Source: JAFDBW01 sp963723355 (GTDB taxonomy: Bacteria; Desulfobacterota; Desulfuromonadia; Desulfuromonadales; BM103). Taken from it: a DNA stretch of 61,054 nucleotides. Location of the stretch: positions 1 through 61,054 of the forward strand of contig CAVRQQ010000004.1 of the NCBI GenBank assembly GCA_963723355.1. The letters run 5' to 3'. The notes beneath the pieces were generated by a model. The model did not search any database. It was not told the origin of the DNA and saw only the letters and a list, made by a program, of their open reading frames with translations. Position numbers and translations under genes: made by a program. Below, piece after piece: positions 19,128 to 26,634 of this stretch (the stretch's first letter is position 1; every line of letters begins with the position of its first letter).

Positions 19128-20237
19128 TCAGGTACGTGATGATGTCAGGCCGAGCTCTTCTGCCCGTTTGGCCAGTTTCTGAAAAACATCCTGGTTGTCC
19201 TGATGCAGTTCACAGGCAACCCGGTAAAAGCTTTTCGCATCCGACTGTTGTCGATGTTCGATCAGTTGCGAAGCAATTTCGCCAAAAAACCAGCCGTTCT
19301 CCTGATCATTGGCCATAAGTTGGCGATAGCAGCGTTCCATATCATTTACTTCGCCGCGTATCGCGTGCACCTTGGCAAGGCCCAGCAGACTGAATTTATC
19401 GTAACCGTTGTCAAGGGCCTTCCGGTAGTTTGATTCAGCGGCAACCAGGTTCCCGACATTTCTATAGGCATCCCCCAACCGGGTGAACAAGTCGGCATTC
19501 CCTTCTGACCGCTCAAGAACTTGTTCCCAGAGAGAAATGGCCATCGGATAGTTGCGTTGCCAGCGATAGTAATGACCTAGTCCGTACAGGGCATACACGT
19601 TGTCGTTTTCCAGGTCGAGTGCTGTTTCGAAAAATACTCGGGATTTTTCATGTTCACCTCGACGCCTTTGGAGATTGCCCAAAGTTGTCAGAATGTTGAT
19701 CATCCCGGGGTTTTTCTGCAAAACTTGTTCATAGTGCTGGATGGCAAGCTCGTCCTGTCCGATTTTATGGTACAGGTCGGCTAGTCCCATCAGAACATGG
19801 CTGTCTTTCTTTTTGATGTTCAGAGCCCGCTGGTAGCATTCCTCGGCCAACTGCAGTTTGCCGATGGCTTTATACCCATCTGCGATACGGGTAAGCACGA
19901 AAATATCCCGCGGTCGGCACTGGATGTAACGTTCCCAGAGCGCCAGAGCTTCATCAATCAGGTCCTGGTCGCGGCGAGCGTCGCCTAAACCGCGTAACGC
20001 AAAGAGGTTCTCCGGGTCTTGGTCCAGAACCCTTTGGTAACATTGGGCTGCCTTTGAAAAGTTGTTTAGACCACGCTGGGCATCGCCAATACCGACGAGT
20101 ATGTATGGATTGTTTGGCTCGAGCTTACGTGCCTCCTCAAACAGGGCACAGGCTTCAAGGTAGCTTTTTTCTTTGAGCAGTTGATGGCCCCGTTTGGAGA
20201 GTTCAAGGATTTTCATATAATCGGATGTGTTGGTCAT
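19128..20237 (-). CDS. Tetratricopeptide-repeat protein
   Basis: This 369-residue protein is built almost entirely of about nine consecutive 34-residue TPR units, for example NPYILVGIGDAQRGLNNFSK, NLFALRGLGDARRDQDLIDE and DSHVLMGLADLYHKIGQDEL. It has no signal peptide or membrane helix, so it is probably cytoplasmic. TPR arrays of this kind act as protein-protein scaffolds. It follows the J-domain/HTH and MinD-like genes on the same strand, but a gap of about 370 bases separates it, so co-transcription is uncertain. No partner or pathway can be named. Confidence 0.8.
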   Translation of the reverse strand: MTNTSDYMKILELSKRGHQLLKEKSYLEACALFEEARKLEPNNPYILVGIGDAQRGLNNFSKAAQCYQRVLDQDPENLFALRGLGDARRDQDLIDEALALWERYIQCRPRDIFVLTRIADGYKAIGKLQLAEECYQRALNIKKKDSHVLMGLADLYHKIGQDELAIQHYEQVLQKNPGMINILTTLGNLQRRRGEHEKSRVFFETALDLENDNVYALYGLGHYYRWQRNYPMAISLWEQVLERSEGNADLFTRLGDAYRNVGNLVAAESNYRKALDNGYDKFSLLGLAKVHAIRGEVNDMERCYRQLMANDQENGWFFGEIASQLIEHRQQSDAKSFYRVACELHQDNQDVFQKLAKRAEELGLTSSRT

Positions 20238-20440
20238 GGATTGCTGGGTATTGGGTTGTTTCGCATTTCTATCTCACGTTATTTACAGTACGAAGGGAAA
20301 AAGACAAGGAACTCTGTAGCCCTTGATGTGGATAGCAACCAACGTATAAACCCTTTTAGCATGTGACCACGCACAATTTTCTCAAATGGGTTTTCAGACG
20401 GTTTCTGTGGGGACCTATTAACTGTGAAACAGGATTTTTA

Positions 20441-20608
20441 ATGCGATGCGAAAAAGCCGGTATTCTGCCTCAGGGAGCAGGCCGCGTCGAAGACGTGATC
20501 CGAAACTACATTCGGAGACTGGAAACGTTAAATCGCAGAGTCGGTCAGTTGGGGGTGCTCAGCCAGGAGAGTCCTAATTCGGCTATATGGGAAGGTTTAC
20601 CAAATTAA
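20441..20608 (+). CDS. Possible small protein, unrecognised
   Basis: A 55-codon frame starts at an ATG preceded by AGGA and ends by overlapping, convergently, the last bases of the HTH gene. The sequence (MRCEKAGILPQGAGRVEDVI, then a helical IRRLETLNRRVGQL) could form an amphipathic helix. No family is recognised, and coding status is uncertain. The space around it, between the TPR gene start and the HTH gene stop, is otherwise empty. Confidence 0.25.
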   Translation: MRCEKAGILPQGAGRVEDVIRNYIRRLETLNRRVGQLGVLSQESPNSAIWEGLPN

Positions 20609-21163
20609 TCTATTTGTCGCTCTTTGTCGTTCTTGTACAGTGCCATGAAAGCATCAATTAGGGCATTGGCATCGGGCACATTAACCATTCGCGCGAATTC
20701 CCTCAAAAATCCACGCAGATAAACCGGGGCCGGAAGAAAATCAAAGCGCTGCTCTTCTATCTCCTGCAGAATAGATGATCTGACCTTGGTCCGTTTCGCC
20801 ACATCATGCAAACTTAAACCCAAAGCCTTACGTGACTGCTGAAGAAACAACCCCGGCATCTGCTGTAAATCTGCGTCAATGCGAAATCTTTGCGACTTAG
20901 TGGCAAAGGGTCCTGCGCCTCTTTTGGAGGCCACCCCAGCTTCTGGCGTATTGGAATATGATTGCAGAATCCGGTCATAGGCTTTACGCAGCGACTCAAG
21001 TTTCTCTTGTCTTTCGGCATCATCCAGCAAAGAGTAGTTGGCCAGAGAGTCCTCACTGTACAGGTTGCGTAACTCACGAAACGATTTTTCTACCTCGTCC
21101 TATGCTGGCTTCGTGGCTCAGACCGAAAAAATCAAAACTCGCCTGCAGACTGTCTTCACTCAT
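20605..21163 (-). CDS. J-domain-like plus HTH (RodZ/HTH_25-type) protein, frameshifted near the start
   Basis: The ATG at 21163 has a GCGGAG ribosome site. It reads MSEDSLQASFDFFGLSHEAS and then loses frame at about 21098 (an extra G in the ATAGGACG stretch is the simplest cause). The correct frame continues DEVEKSFRELRNLYSEDS and ERQEKLESLRKAYDRILQ, a DnaJ-like helical pattern lacking the HPD motif. After a linker comes an HTH_25 domain (LGLSLHDVAKRTKVRSSILQ, EIEEQRFDFLPAPVYLRGF). Rejoined length is about 185 residues. It overlaps no neighbour but starts 13 bases after the MinD-like gene's stop, so the two form an operon. RodZ-type HTH domains can bind MreB or DNA; which applies is unknown. 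Confidence 0.7.
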
Positions 21164-21175
21164 CACAGATCTCCG

Positions 21176-22201
21176 CTAACATTCCAATTTTTGTGCGATC
21201 TGCCATACGTCTTTGGCAAAGTTACTTTGCGGAAACATGCTCAGAGCCGGCCGGCGTGAATGGAGGGCCATCAGCACCTGCTCGTCGGTACGGACAGAAC
21301 CAGCCATCGTCACGTCGATCCCCAAAAAATCCTTACAGGCCAGTGCTATCTCTTTGCCGAGATTGCGATCCTGATGACGTTGCACCTGGTTTACAATCAA
21401 ACCCGGGCTGAACGACATCATCGCCCGGTCAATTTCTTCTCCGGCGGTCGGGTCACGGCGGTGAAGCTCGGCCATAAGATCTCGCGGTGAACGGATGCCA
21501 CTTTTCTTTTTTTCATCCAAGGAAGAATCCACCAGAGCCTCGACCTTGAGATCTCGAATGACATGACGTAATTTGCGAAAATAAGCCGCTCTCAGGAAGT
21601 GATAGGTGTTCTCTATCGAGGTCGGAGTCGGTGTGACGACCATCAGACCATTGTGAGCGGCAATGAAAAAGTCGAGCACATTAAAGGAACTGCCGGCGCC
21701 GAGATCAATGAAGATATAATCCGCTTCCAGGGAAAAAAGCTGCCTGATCAACTTCTCCTTCTGAAGGTGTTTAAGATTGGCCACGTTGAGCATAGCCCGA
21801 GCGCCACTGATTAAGCCGAGGTTTTCAAAGGGGGTGGCCAGAAGAATGTCCTGCAGGTTTTTGGCGGGGTCGCGGAACAGGTCGCTGATGGTATGCTCGG
21901 GGGAAGACATGCCGAGGAAGGTATGCAGATTAGCCCCGCCAAGATCTGCATCGATCATGACGCAGTGCCGTCCCTGGCTAGCCAAAGTCATGGCAATACC
22001 GGTTGTGAGGGCTGATTTGCCGACCCCACCTTTGCCTCCACCGATAGCCCAGACATGTGGTTTAAAGGTCGGTTTCTCTTCGGGCACTGGCCTGACCATA
22101 GAGGCCTCACACAAATGAATTTTCGGGCAATATTCCCGTTTGATGCTTCCTTGAACAGTGTTGGGACTTGAATGCAGAGGGTCTGGTATTGTTCTGGTCA
22201 T
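21176..22201 (-). CDS. MinD/ParA-family ATPase
   Basis: This protein of about 340 residues has a deviant Walker A motif, GGGKGGVGKSALTTGIAM, preceded by an N-terminal extension of about 50 residues. Switch segment VMIDADLGGANLHTFLG and the later YIFIDLGAGSSFNVLDFF (Walker B-like) follow. FlhG/MinD relatives use ATP-dependent dimerisation to position cell structures such as flagella or division proteins. The annotated start is the ATG at 22201 (MTRTIPD). A longer in-frame version from 22276 exists, but its extra residues look non-native. There is no obvious membrane-targeting helix at the C-terminus. It is followed by the J-domain/HTH gene in the same operon. Confidence 0.8.
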   Translation of the reverse strand: MTRTIPDPLHSSPNTVQGSIKREYCPKIHLCEASMVRPVPEEKPTFKPHVWAIGGGKGGVGKSALTTGIAMTLASQGRHCVMIDADLGGANLHTFLGMSSPEHTISDLFRDPAKNLQDILLATPFENLGLISGARAMLNVANLKHLQKEKLIRQLFSLEADYIFIDLGAGSSFNVLDFFIAAHNGLMVVTPTPTSIENTYHFLRAAYFRKLRHVIRDLKVEALVDSSLDEKKKSGIRSPRDLMAELHRRDPTAGEEIDRAMMSFSPGLIVNQVQRHQDRNLGKEIALACKDFLGIDVTMAGSVRTDEQVLMALHSRRPALSMFPQSNFAKDVWQIAQKLEC

Positions 22202-22591
22202 TGGAGGATTCCCATAGCCGAATAACTGAACGAGTCGAATGCCAGCCAATGAAACAATCCCTCGGGATGGCTTCAATGAAACGACTCTTTACGTGAACAC
22301 AATCAGCGACTCACTGGTTCAGGGGAGAATCTTTATCACCGACACGATTCTCTGAAACTCGCCACAAGCCATCATAAGTAAAATATTCACCAATCTACAT
22401 TAATCTCAGGTTTAGGTCAAAAGAAGAGAGCCCCTGGTTGATCATCATATGTTGTTCAGTGCGCTCGGAACGGCAGGAATCGGAAGATCCTGAAGCGCTG
22501 GAATCAATATAAGAACTGGCCATTCATGAGTTCGGGCATCATGCGTCTTCTTGACGGCAGCTCACAGGATTTGCAATGAAGAGGTAAAAGG
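22202..22591. other. Intergenic region between PilZ gene and minD-like gene
   Basis: These 390 bases hold no supportable gene on either strand and no CXXCH, tRNA or clear hairpin-with-T-run pattern. It should contain the promoter of the minD-like operon. No recognisable sigma-54 element (GG/GC with 10-base spacing) was seen. Confidence 0.4.
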
Positions 22592-23080
22592 TCAATCAAG
22601 CTTTTCACGGCACTGACTACAGATACCATGACTTGTTGTGCCAAACGGCCCATTGCGCAGACCTAAATCGCTGCCGCACCAGGCACAAACCACATTCATT
22701 TTCTTGTTCTCATCATATGCACCAATAAATTTGGATAGTGCAGTCAAGTCTTCGCAGGAAAGATCCAGGAACTGCACGCCCACACCTGAGGGGTACTCGG
22801 CTTTGCGACGATTTGTCTGAAAATTTGTCCATGCGACCCTTGCATTACATGAGATGGAAACGTCTTGCTCCTGTTTTGGGATAGAAAATGAGAGCGTCAG
22901 AGTTTCATCGGTATCGAATGGATAGTTTGTTCTAATGTAAAGCCCGCCTTCACTCAAATCACAACAAAGGTCGGAATGTTCGCTTGCACGTGATGGTGCA
23001 TATTGAACGGTTGTTTCAAATATAATTCTCTCCATGGAGCTTTTTCTGCCTGCTTTTCCGGATTGTCCTGAAGTCAACAT
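22592..23080 (-). CDS. PilZ-domain protein with C-terminal zinc-ribbon-like motif
   Basis: Starting from the ATG at 23080, which has AAGGAG 11 bases upstream, the protein is 162 residues. The PilZ domain spans about residues 17-115, with CCDLSEGGLYIRTNYPF (the DxSxxG element) and the conserved VGVQFLDLSCEDLTALSKFI end. The N-terminal RxxxR signature is only weakly visible (YAPSRASEH), so c-di-GMP binding is probable but not certain. After residue 130 come two cysteine pairs (CAWCG and CSQC) that could bind zinc. The gene lies directly downstream of a GEMM-I riboswitch and its terminator, so its expression should depend on a cyclic dinucleotide. Confidence 0.75.
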   Translation of the reverse strand: MLTSGQSGKAGRKSSMERIIFETTVQYAPSRASEHSDLCCDLSEGGLYIRTNYPFDTDETLTLSFSIPKQEQDVSISCNARVAWTNFQTNRRKAEYPSGVGVQFLDLSCEDLTALSKFIGAYDENKKMNVVCAWCGSDLGLRNGPFGTTSHGICSQCREKLD

Positions 23081-23125
23081 TGTCCTATAGACTCCTTGTT
23101 CCCTTGTCATCTGAAACAAAACGGC

Positions 23126-23153
23126 AAAAGCCACCCAATACTATGCGGATGGC
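23126..23153 (-). terminator. Riboswitch-associated intrinsic terminator
   Basis: On the minus strand GCCATCC (23153-23147) pairs with GGGTGGC (23136-23130) in a 7-bp stem with one G-T pair, followed by TTTT (23129-23126). It lies between the GEMM aptamer and the PilZ gene and is the likely expression platform. Confidence 0.7.
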
Positions 23154-23174
23154 CTGTCATCAACTCTTAAGTTG

Positions 23175-23262
23175 TCTCCTGGCAACCCGGCTATCCTGCA
23201 TGAAGGACCCGTGGCTTTGCGTCATCAAGTTACCCTGATTTTGCCTTTTTACGAGCGTGCAG
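23175..23262 (-). promoter_or_regulatory. GEMM-I cyclic-dinucleotide riboswitch aptamer
   Basis: The minus strand carries the class-defining core GACGCAAAGCCACGGGTCC (23223-23205). Before it is a GTAA-tetraloop hairpin, ATCAGG-GTAA-CTTGAT, preceded by GGCAAA. After it is the second hairpin, whose return strand is GGATAGCCGGGTTGCC (the CGGGTT element). These are the conserved parts of the GEMM-I aptamer that binds c-di-GMP, or cGAMP in the Geobacter-type variant. The base aligned by eye with Vc2 G20 appears to be G, which would favour c-di-GMP, but this needs a structural alignment. An intrinsic terminator follows 20-30 bases downstream, so control is probably by premature termination. Confidence 0.82.
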
Positions 23263-23407
23263 TATATCAAAAGCCTAAGTTGTATGAAAGACTTATGTGC
23301 CTGAACGAGGTTTTATTGAGTTACGGTGAGATGTCTCAGGAGGAGGGCGACCGTGACCGCAGGTCGGACGGTTTGAGTCGGGGATCTGTTTGAGTGGCCT
23401 GATGCAT

Positions 23408-23438
23408 AAAAAACGCCCACCAGGTAGCGGCGGGCGTT
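23408..23438 (-). terminator. Rho-independent terminator after the triheme cytochrome gene
   Basis: Reading the minus strand, AACGCCC and GGGCGTT form a 7-bp stem around a 13-base loop, followed by a T-run (plus-strand AAAAA at 23408-23413). Confidence 0.75.
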
Positions 23439-23461
23439 CATGCTTTCCGGGGGGGCTGAGG

Positions 23462-23779
23462 TTATTGCTTCACATGACACCTGGCGCAGTTGCCCTTGGC
23501 ATCAAAAGCACGCTTGCCATTATGACACACACCACAAAGCTTGCCGGAGTAGATTTCGTCCATGGTGATTTTGACAGTGCCCTGCTTCATCTTCGGGAAC
23601 ATTCCGCTGTTGTGACATTCCTTGCATTTGACGCCAGCTTCCTTGTGTATCGTGCCGTCGAAAGTCACGCTGCCCATCGGGCTTTCGTTGAACTCGATGG
23701 TTTTCTTTGCCGGAACGGCCAGGACAACACTGGAGCTGACAAACAGAATTGCAACAATCAGTACGAACAGCTTTTGCAT
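23462..23779 (-). CDS. Periplasmic triheme c7-type cytochrome
   Basis: This 105-residue protein has a signal peptide (MQKLFVLIVAILFVSSSVVL, cleavage after VLA). Three haem-binding motifs follow, CKECH, CGVCH and CARCH, and extra histidines (for example in FDGTIHKEAGVKC) can act as sixth ligands. The length and motif spacing fit the c7-type triheme family of metal-reducing deltaproteobacteria, which carry electrons through the periplasm. It is monocistronic, with its own terminator. The next gene upstream on the same strand is the last gene of the lactate operon, 106 bases away, so some read-through coupling with lactate oxidation is possible but not shown. Confidence 0.88.
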   Translation of the reverse strand: MQKLFVLIVAILFVSSSVVLAVPAKKTIEFNESPMGSVTFDGTIHKEAGVKCKECHNSGMFPKMKQGTVKITMDEIYSGKLCGVCHNGKRAFDAKGNCARCHVKQ

Positions 23780-23884
23780 AATAGTTTCCTCCTAGCAGGA
23801 ATGGTCGGGTGAGGTGTTCATGTAAACGTGGCCATTTTAACAGGTTGCTGAACGCATGCAAACATGCAATGCAAAATGTCTTAA

Positions 23885-25149
23885 TTAAACGTCTTCAGGC
23901 AAGGCTTCTGCAAGAAGTTCCAGGATGTGCACCGGTTGCTGCTTGCCATTGGCGTGGTTGATGTTGTCCTGCAGCTGCATGATGCAGCCCGGACAGTCGG
24001 TTGCGACCACCTCGGCACCGCTCGCGGCAATGTTGGCCGCCTTCCTGGCACCGATCTTCTTGCTGGTTTCGTAATGGTAGACAGAGTAGGTCCCGCCGAG
24101 GCCGCAGCAGGTCGCCGCATCGGGCATCTCGACGTACTCTACCTGTGGCAGGGCCTTGAGAATCTGGCGGGGCTCTTTGGTGATCCCCGGTTACGCAGGT
24201 GGCAGGGATCATGATAAGTGACCTTGATCGGCTTGTCAGCCTTCGGCAGTGCCGCCAGCTTCTCCGGCAGGCCGTGGTTGGCGAGGAACACGAAGATGTC
24301 GATTGTTTTAGCCGACAGGTCGTTGAATTCATCGCCCATCTCTGCGTAAATGTCGCCGAGACCGGCGTTGCACGAAGCACAGGCGGTGACGATATGGTCA
24401 ATCTTGTGGCGACTGATTGCCGCGAGGTTTTGCTCGGCAAGTTTTTCGATCGTCTTTGCCGCGCCGGCGCTGACTGCAGGCAGGCCGCAGCAAGCCTGGT
24501 CCTTGGGAATGATGACCGTCACACCAAGAAACTTGAGGGCCTTGAGAAAGGCTTCGCCGACCGCAGGGTACATGTAGTTGATACCGCAGCCGGTGAAAAA
24601 CAGGACGGTCGGTTGGCCTTCCTCGCCCGGGATGATCTCCGGTACTCTCTCACGAAACGGTTTTGCGGTGACCGGCGGCAGGGTGCGGTCCGCTTCCAGA
24701 TAGGGAGCCGGAAAGCGCAGCCGCAGGCCGCTGTCCTCGGGGAGCTTCTTGAACAGTAGCGTGGACAGCTTACCGCCCGACTTGGCCAGCAGGTTCATCA
24801 GCTTCGGACGGCCCAGTACGGCGGCAACGCCTTTGCCGAAGGTTGAAAGGCCCTGCTGTTCGGCGATCCGGCGCCGCGTGGCGGCGACGATCTCTTCGGT
24901 GTGGACCTTGTTGGGACAGCCCGCGCAGCAGCTGCCGCAGAGCAGGCACTGGCTCATGTCTTCCAGCACCTTTTCTTCGAAATCGACTTCACCTTCAAGA
25001 ACCGAGTTGGCCAGGGCAATTTTCCCCCGGGCGACCCGACCTTCGCGTTTGTCGGCGACAAACACCGGGCAATGGGCACGGCAGGCGCCGCACTTCACGC
25101 AGTGCTCGATCTCTTCGCGGTAATCTTCGAGGTTTTTAAGCTTTGCCAT
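23885..25149 (-). CDS. glcF: GlcF/LldE-like Fe-S electron-transfer subunit, one frameshift
   Basis: The N-terminal part has two 4Fe-4S motifs, CVKCGACRAHCPVF and CLLCGSCCAGCP. The first CCG domain follows (GCGINYMYPAVGEAFL and DQACCGLPAVSAG), then the start of the second (TYHDPCHLRNRG). At about 24190 the frame breaks. The other frame continues ITKEPRQILKALPQVEYVEM and completes the second CCG domain (ATCCGLGGTYS, DCPGCIMQLQDN), ending at 23885. Rejoined, it is about 421 residues, normal for the family. It accepts electrons from the FAD oxidase encoded just upstream and passes them to quinone. The break falls in a conserved gene and looks like a one-base error. Confidence 0.82.
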
Positions 25150-25200
25150 ATGTTCCGTAGCGCGTGGCGCGAAAATGTGTAAAGAGGAGTTCCCGCTGGT

Positions 25201-26601
25201 CTATTCGGCAATAAAATCTTCATCGTCGAAAAAAATCTTGCCGGGGTTGAGGATGTTGTTTGGATCAAGCGCCTGTTTGATGGCCTTCATGTAGCTCGCC
25301 GCTTCCGGGGTGATCTCCAGCGGGATGTAGGGCGCCTTGGCAATGCCGACGCCGTGCTCGCCGCTCATGGTGCCGCCCAGTTCGAGTGCGGCCTTGAAGA
25401 CGTCGCGGATGGCCCCTTCGGCCTTGAGCGTGTCTCCGGAGAGCTTCTTGTTAACCATGATGTTGACATGAATGTTGCCGTCACCGGCATGGCCGAAGTT
25501 GACGATCGGAATGGCGTATTTCTCGGCGATGGCGTCAACCTTGCGGATCATTTCCGGCACCTTGCTGCGCGGCACGCAGATGTCTTCGTTGTACTTGTCC
25601 GGGTTGACCTTGCGCAAGCTGGCCGAGACCGAGCGCCGGATCTGCCAGAGCGCTTCGCTCTCTTCCGGGGTGGTGGCGATGCGGGTCTCAACGACGCCCA
25701 GCGGCTTGATAATCTCGGCAATCCGCGCGGCCTGTTTGTCGAGAAATTCGCGGTCGCCGTCGACCTCGATGATCAAGACTGCCCGGGCGCCTTCGGGGAC
25801 CTCGAGGTCGGTAGCCTGGCGTACGCAGTCGAGGGTGCGGCCATCCATGAACTCGAGAGTGGCGGGGATGATCTTACTTCGGATGATTGCCGAAACCGCC
25901 TGTGCGGCGCCATCGATGGAATCGAACAGGACCAGCATGGTCTTCTTTGCTTCCGGTAATGGCAGGAGCTTGATGACAATGCGGGTGATGACGCCGAGCG
26001 TTCCTTCGGAGCCGCACATCAGCTTGGTCAGGTCGTAGCCGACCACCCCTTTCATGGTCGGTCCGCCGGTGGTGATGATGTCACCGGTCGGCGTGACCAC
26101 TTCGAGACCGATGATGAAGTCCTTGGTGACCCCGTACTTGATGCAGCGCGGGCCGCCGGCGCACTCGGCAACATTGCCGCCAAGTGTCGAGAATTTGAGC
26201 GATGCCGGGTCGGGGGGATAGAAGAGTCCAAGCTTTTCGACTGCCTTCTGGAACTGCTCGGTGACCACGCCGGGCTCCACGGTGGCGACCAGGTTCTCTT
26301 CGTCGATCAGGAGGATGCGGTCCATGCGCTCGGTGCACAGCACGATACCGCCCCGGGTCGGCAGGCTGCCACCGGTGAAGCCGCTGCCGGCGCCGCGCGG
26401 GAAGACCGGGATAAGCTCGCGGTTGGCCAGCTTCATGACGCGGCTGATTTCGTCAGTCGAACCGGGATGCACCACCACGTCAGGCAGAAAACTCTGCTGG
26501 GTGGCATCGTAGGAGTAGCAGATCCGATCGGCCTTGCTGGTGAAGACGTTGTCTTTGCCGACGATCGATTTCAGTTCATTTATGATTTGTTCTGAAAGCA
26601 T
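25201..26601 (-). CDS. glcD: FAD-linked 2-hydroxyacid oxidase (GlcD/D-lactate dehydrogenase type)
   Basis: This 466-residue protein has the FAD-binding PCMH domain at about residues 40-215 (PVFPRGAGSGFTGGSLPTRG; LGGNVAECAGGPRCIKYG). The C-terminal catalytic domain carries the conserved NFGHAGDGNIHVN and GTMSGEHGVGIAKAPYI. Members oxidise D-lactate or glycolate and donate electrons to an Fe-S partner. Here larA lies 34 bases upstream and the Fe-S subunit about 50 bases downstream, which points to lactate rather than glycolate. No signal peptide or membrane helix is present, so it should work on the inner face of the membrane. Confidence 0.9.
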   Translation of the reverse strand: MLSEQIINELKSIVGKDNVFTSKADRICYSYDATQQSFLPDVVVHPGSTDEISRVMKLANRELIPVFPRGAGSGFTGGSLPTRGGIVLCTERMDRILLIDEENLVATVEPGVVTEQFQKAVEKLGLFYPPDPASLKFSTLGGNVAECAGGPRCIKYGVTKDFIIGLEVVTPTGDIITTGGPTMKGVVGYDLTKLMCGSEGTLGVITRIVIKLLPLPEAKKTMLVLFDSIDGAAQAVSAIIRSKIIPATLEFMDGRTLDCVRQATDLEVPEGARAVLIIEVDGDREFLDKQAARIAEIIKPLGVVETRIATTPEESEALWQIRRSVSASLRKVNPDKYNEDICVPRSKVPEMIRKVDAIAEKYAIPIVNFGHAGDGNIHVNIMVNKKLSGDTLKAEGAIRDVFKAALELGGTMSGEHGVGIAKAPYIPLEITPEAASYMKAIKQALDPNNILNPGKIFFDDEDFIAE

Positions 26602-26634
26602 GTTGTTTGCCTTAGTAGTCGCTGTTAGTCGGTT

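Noticed and set aside
23175..23262. Firm call that the riboswitch senses cGAMP
   Set aside because: The specificity base could not be aligned with certainty by eye and appears to be G rather than A, so only the class is claimed.
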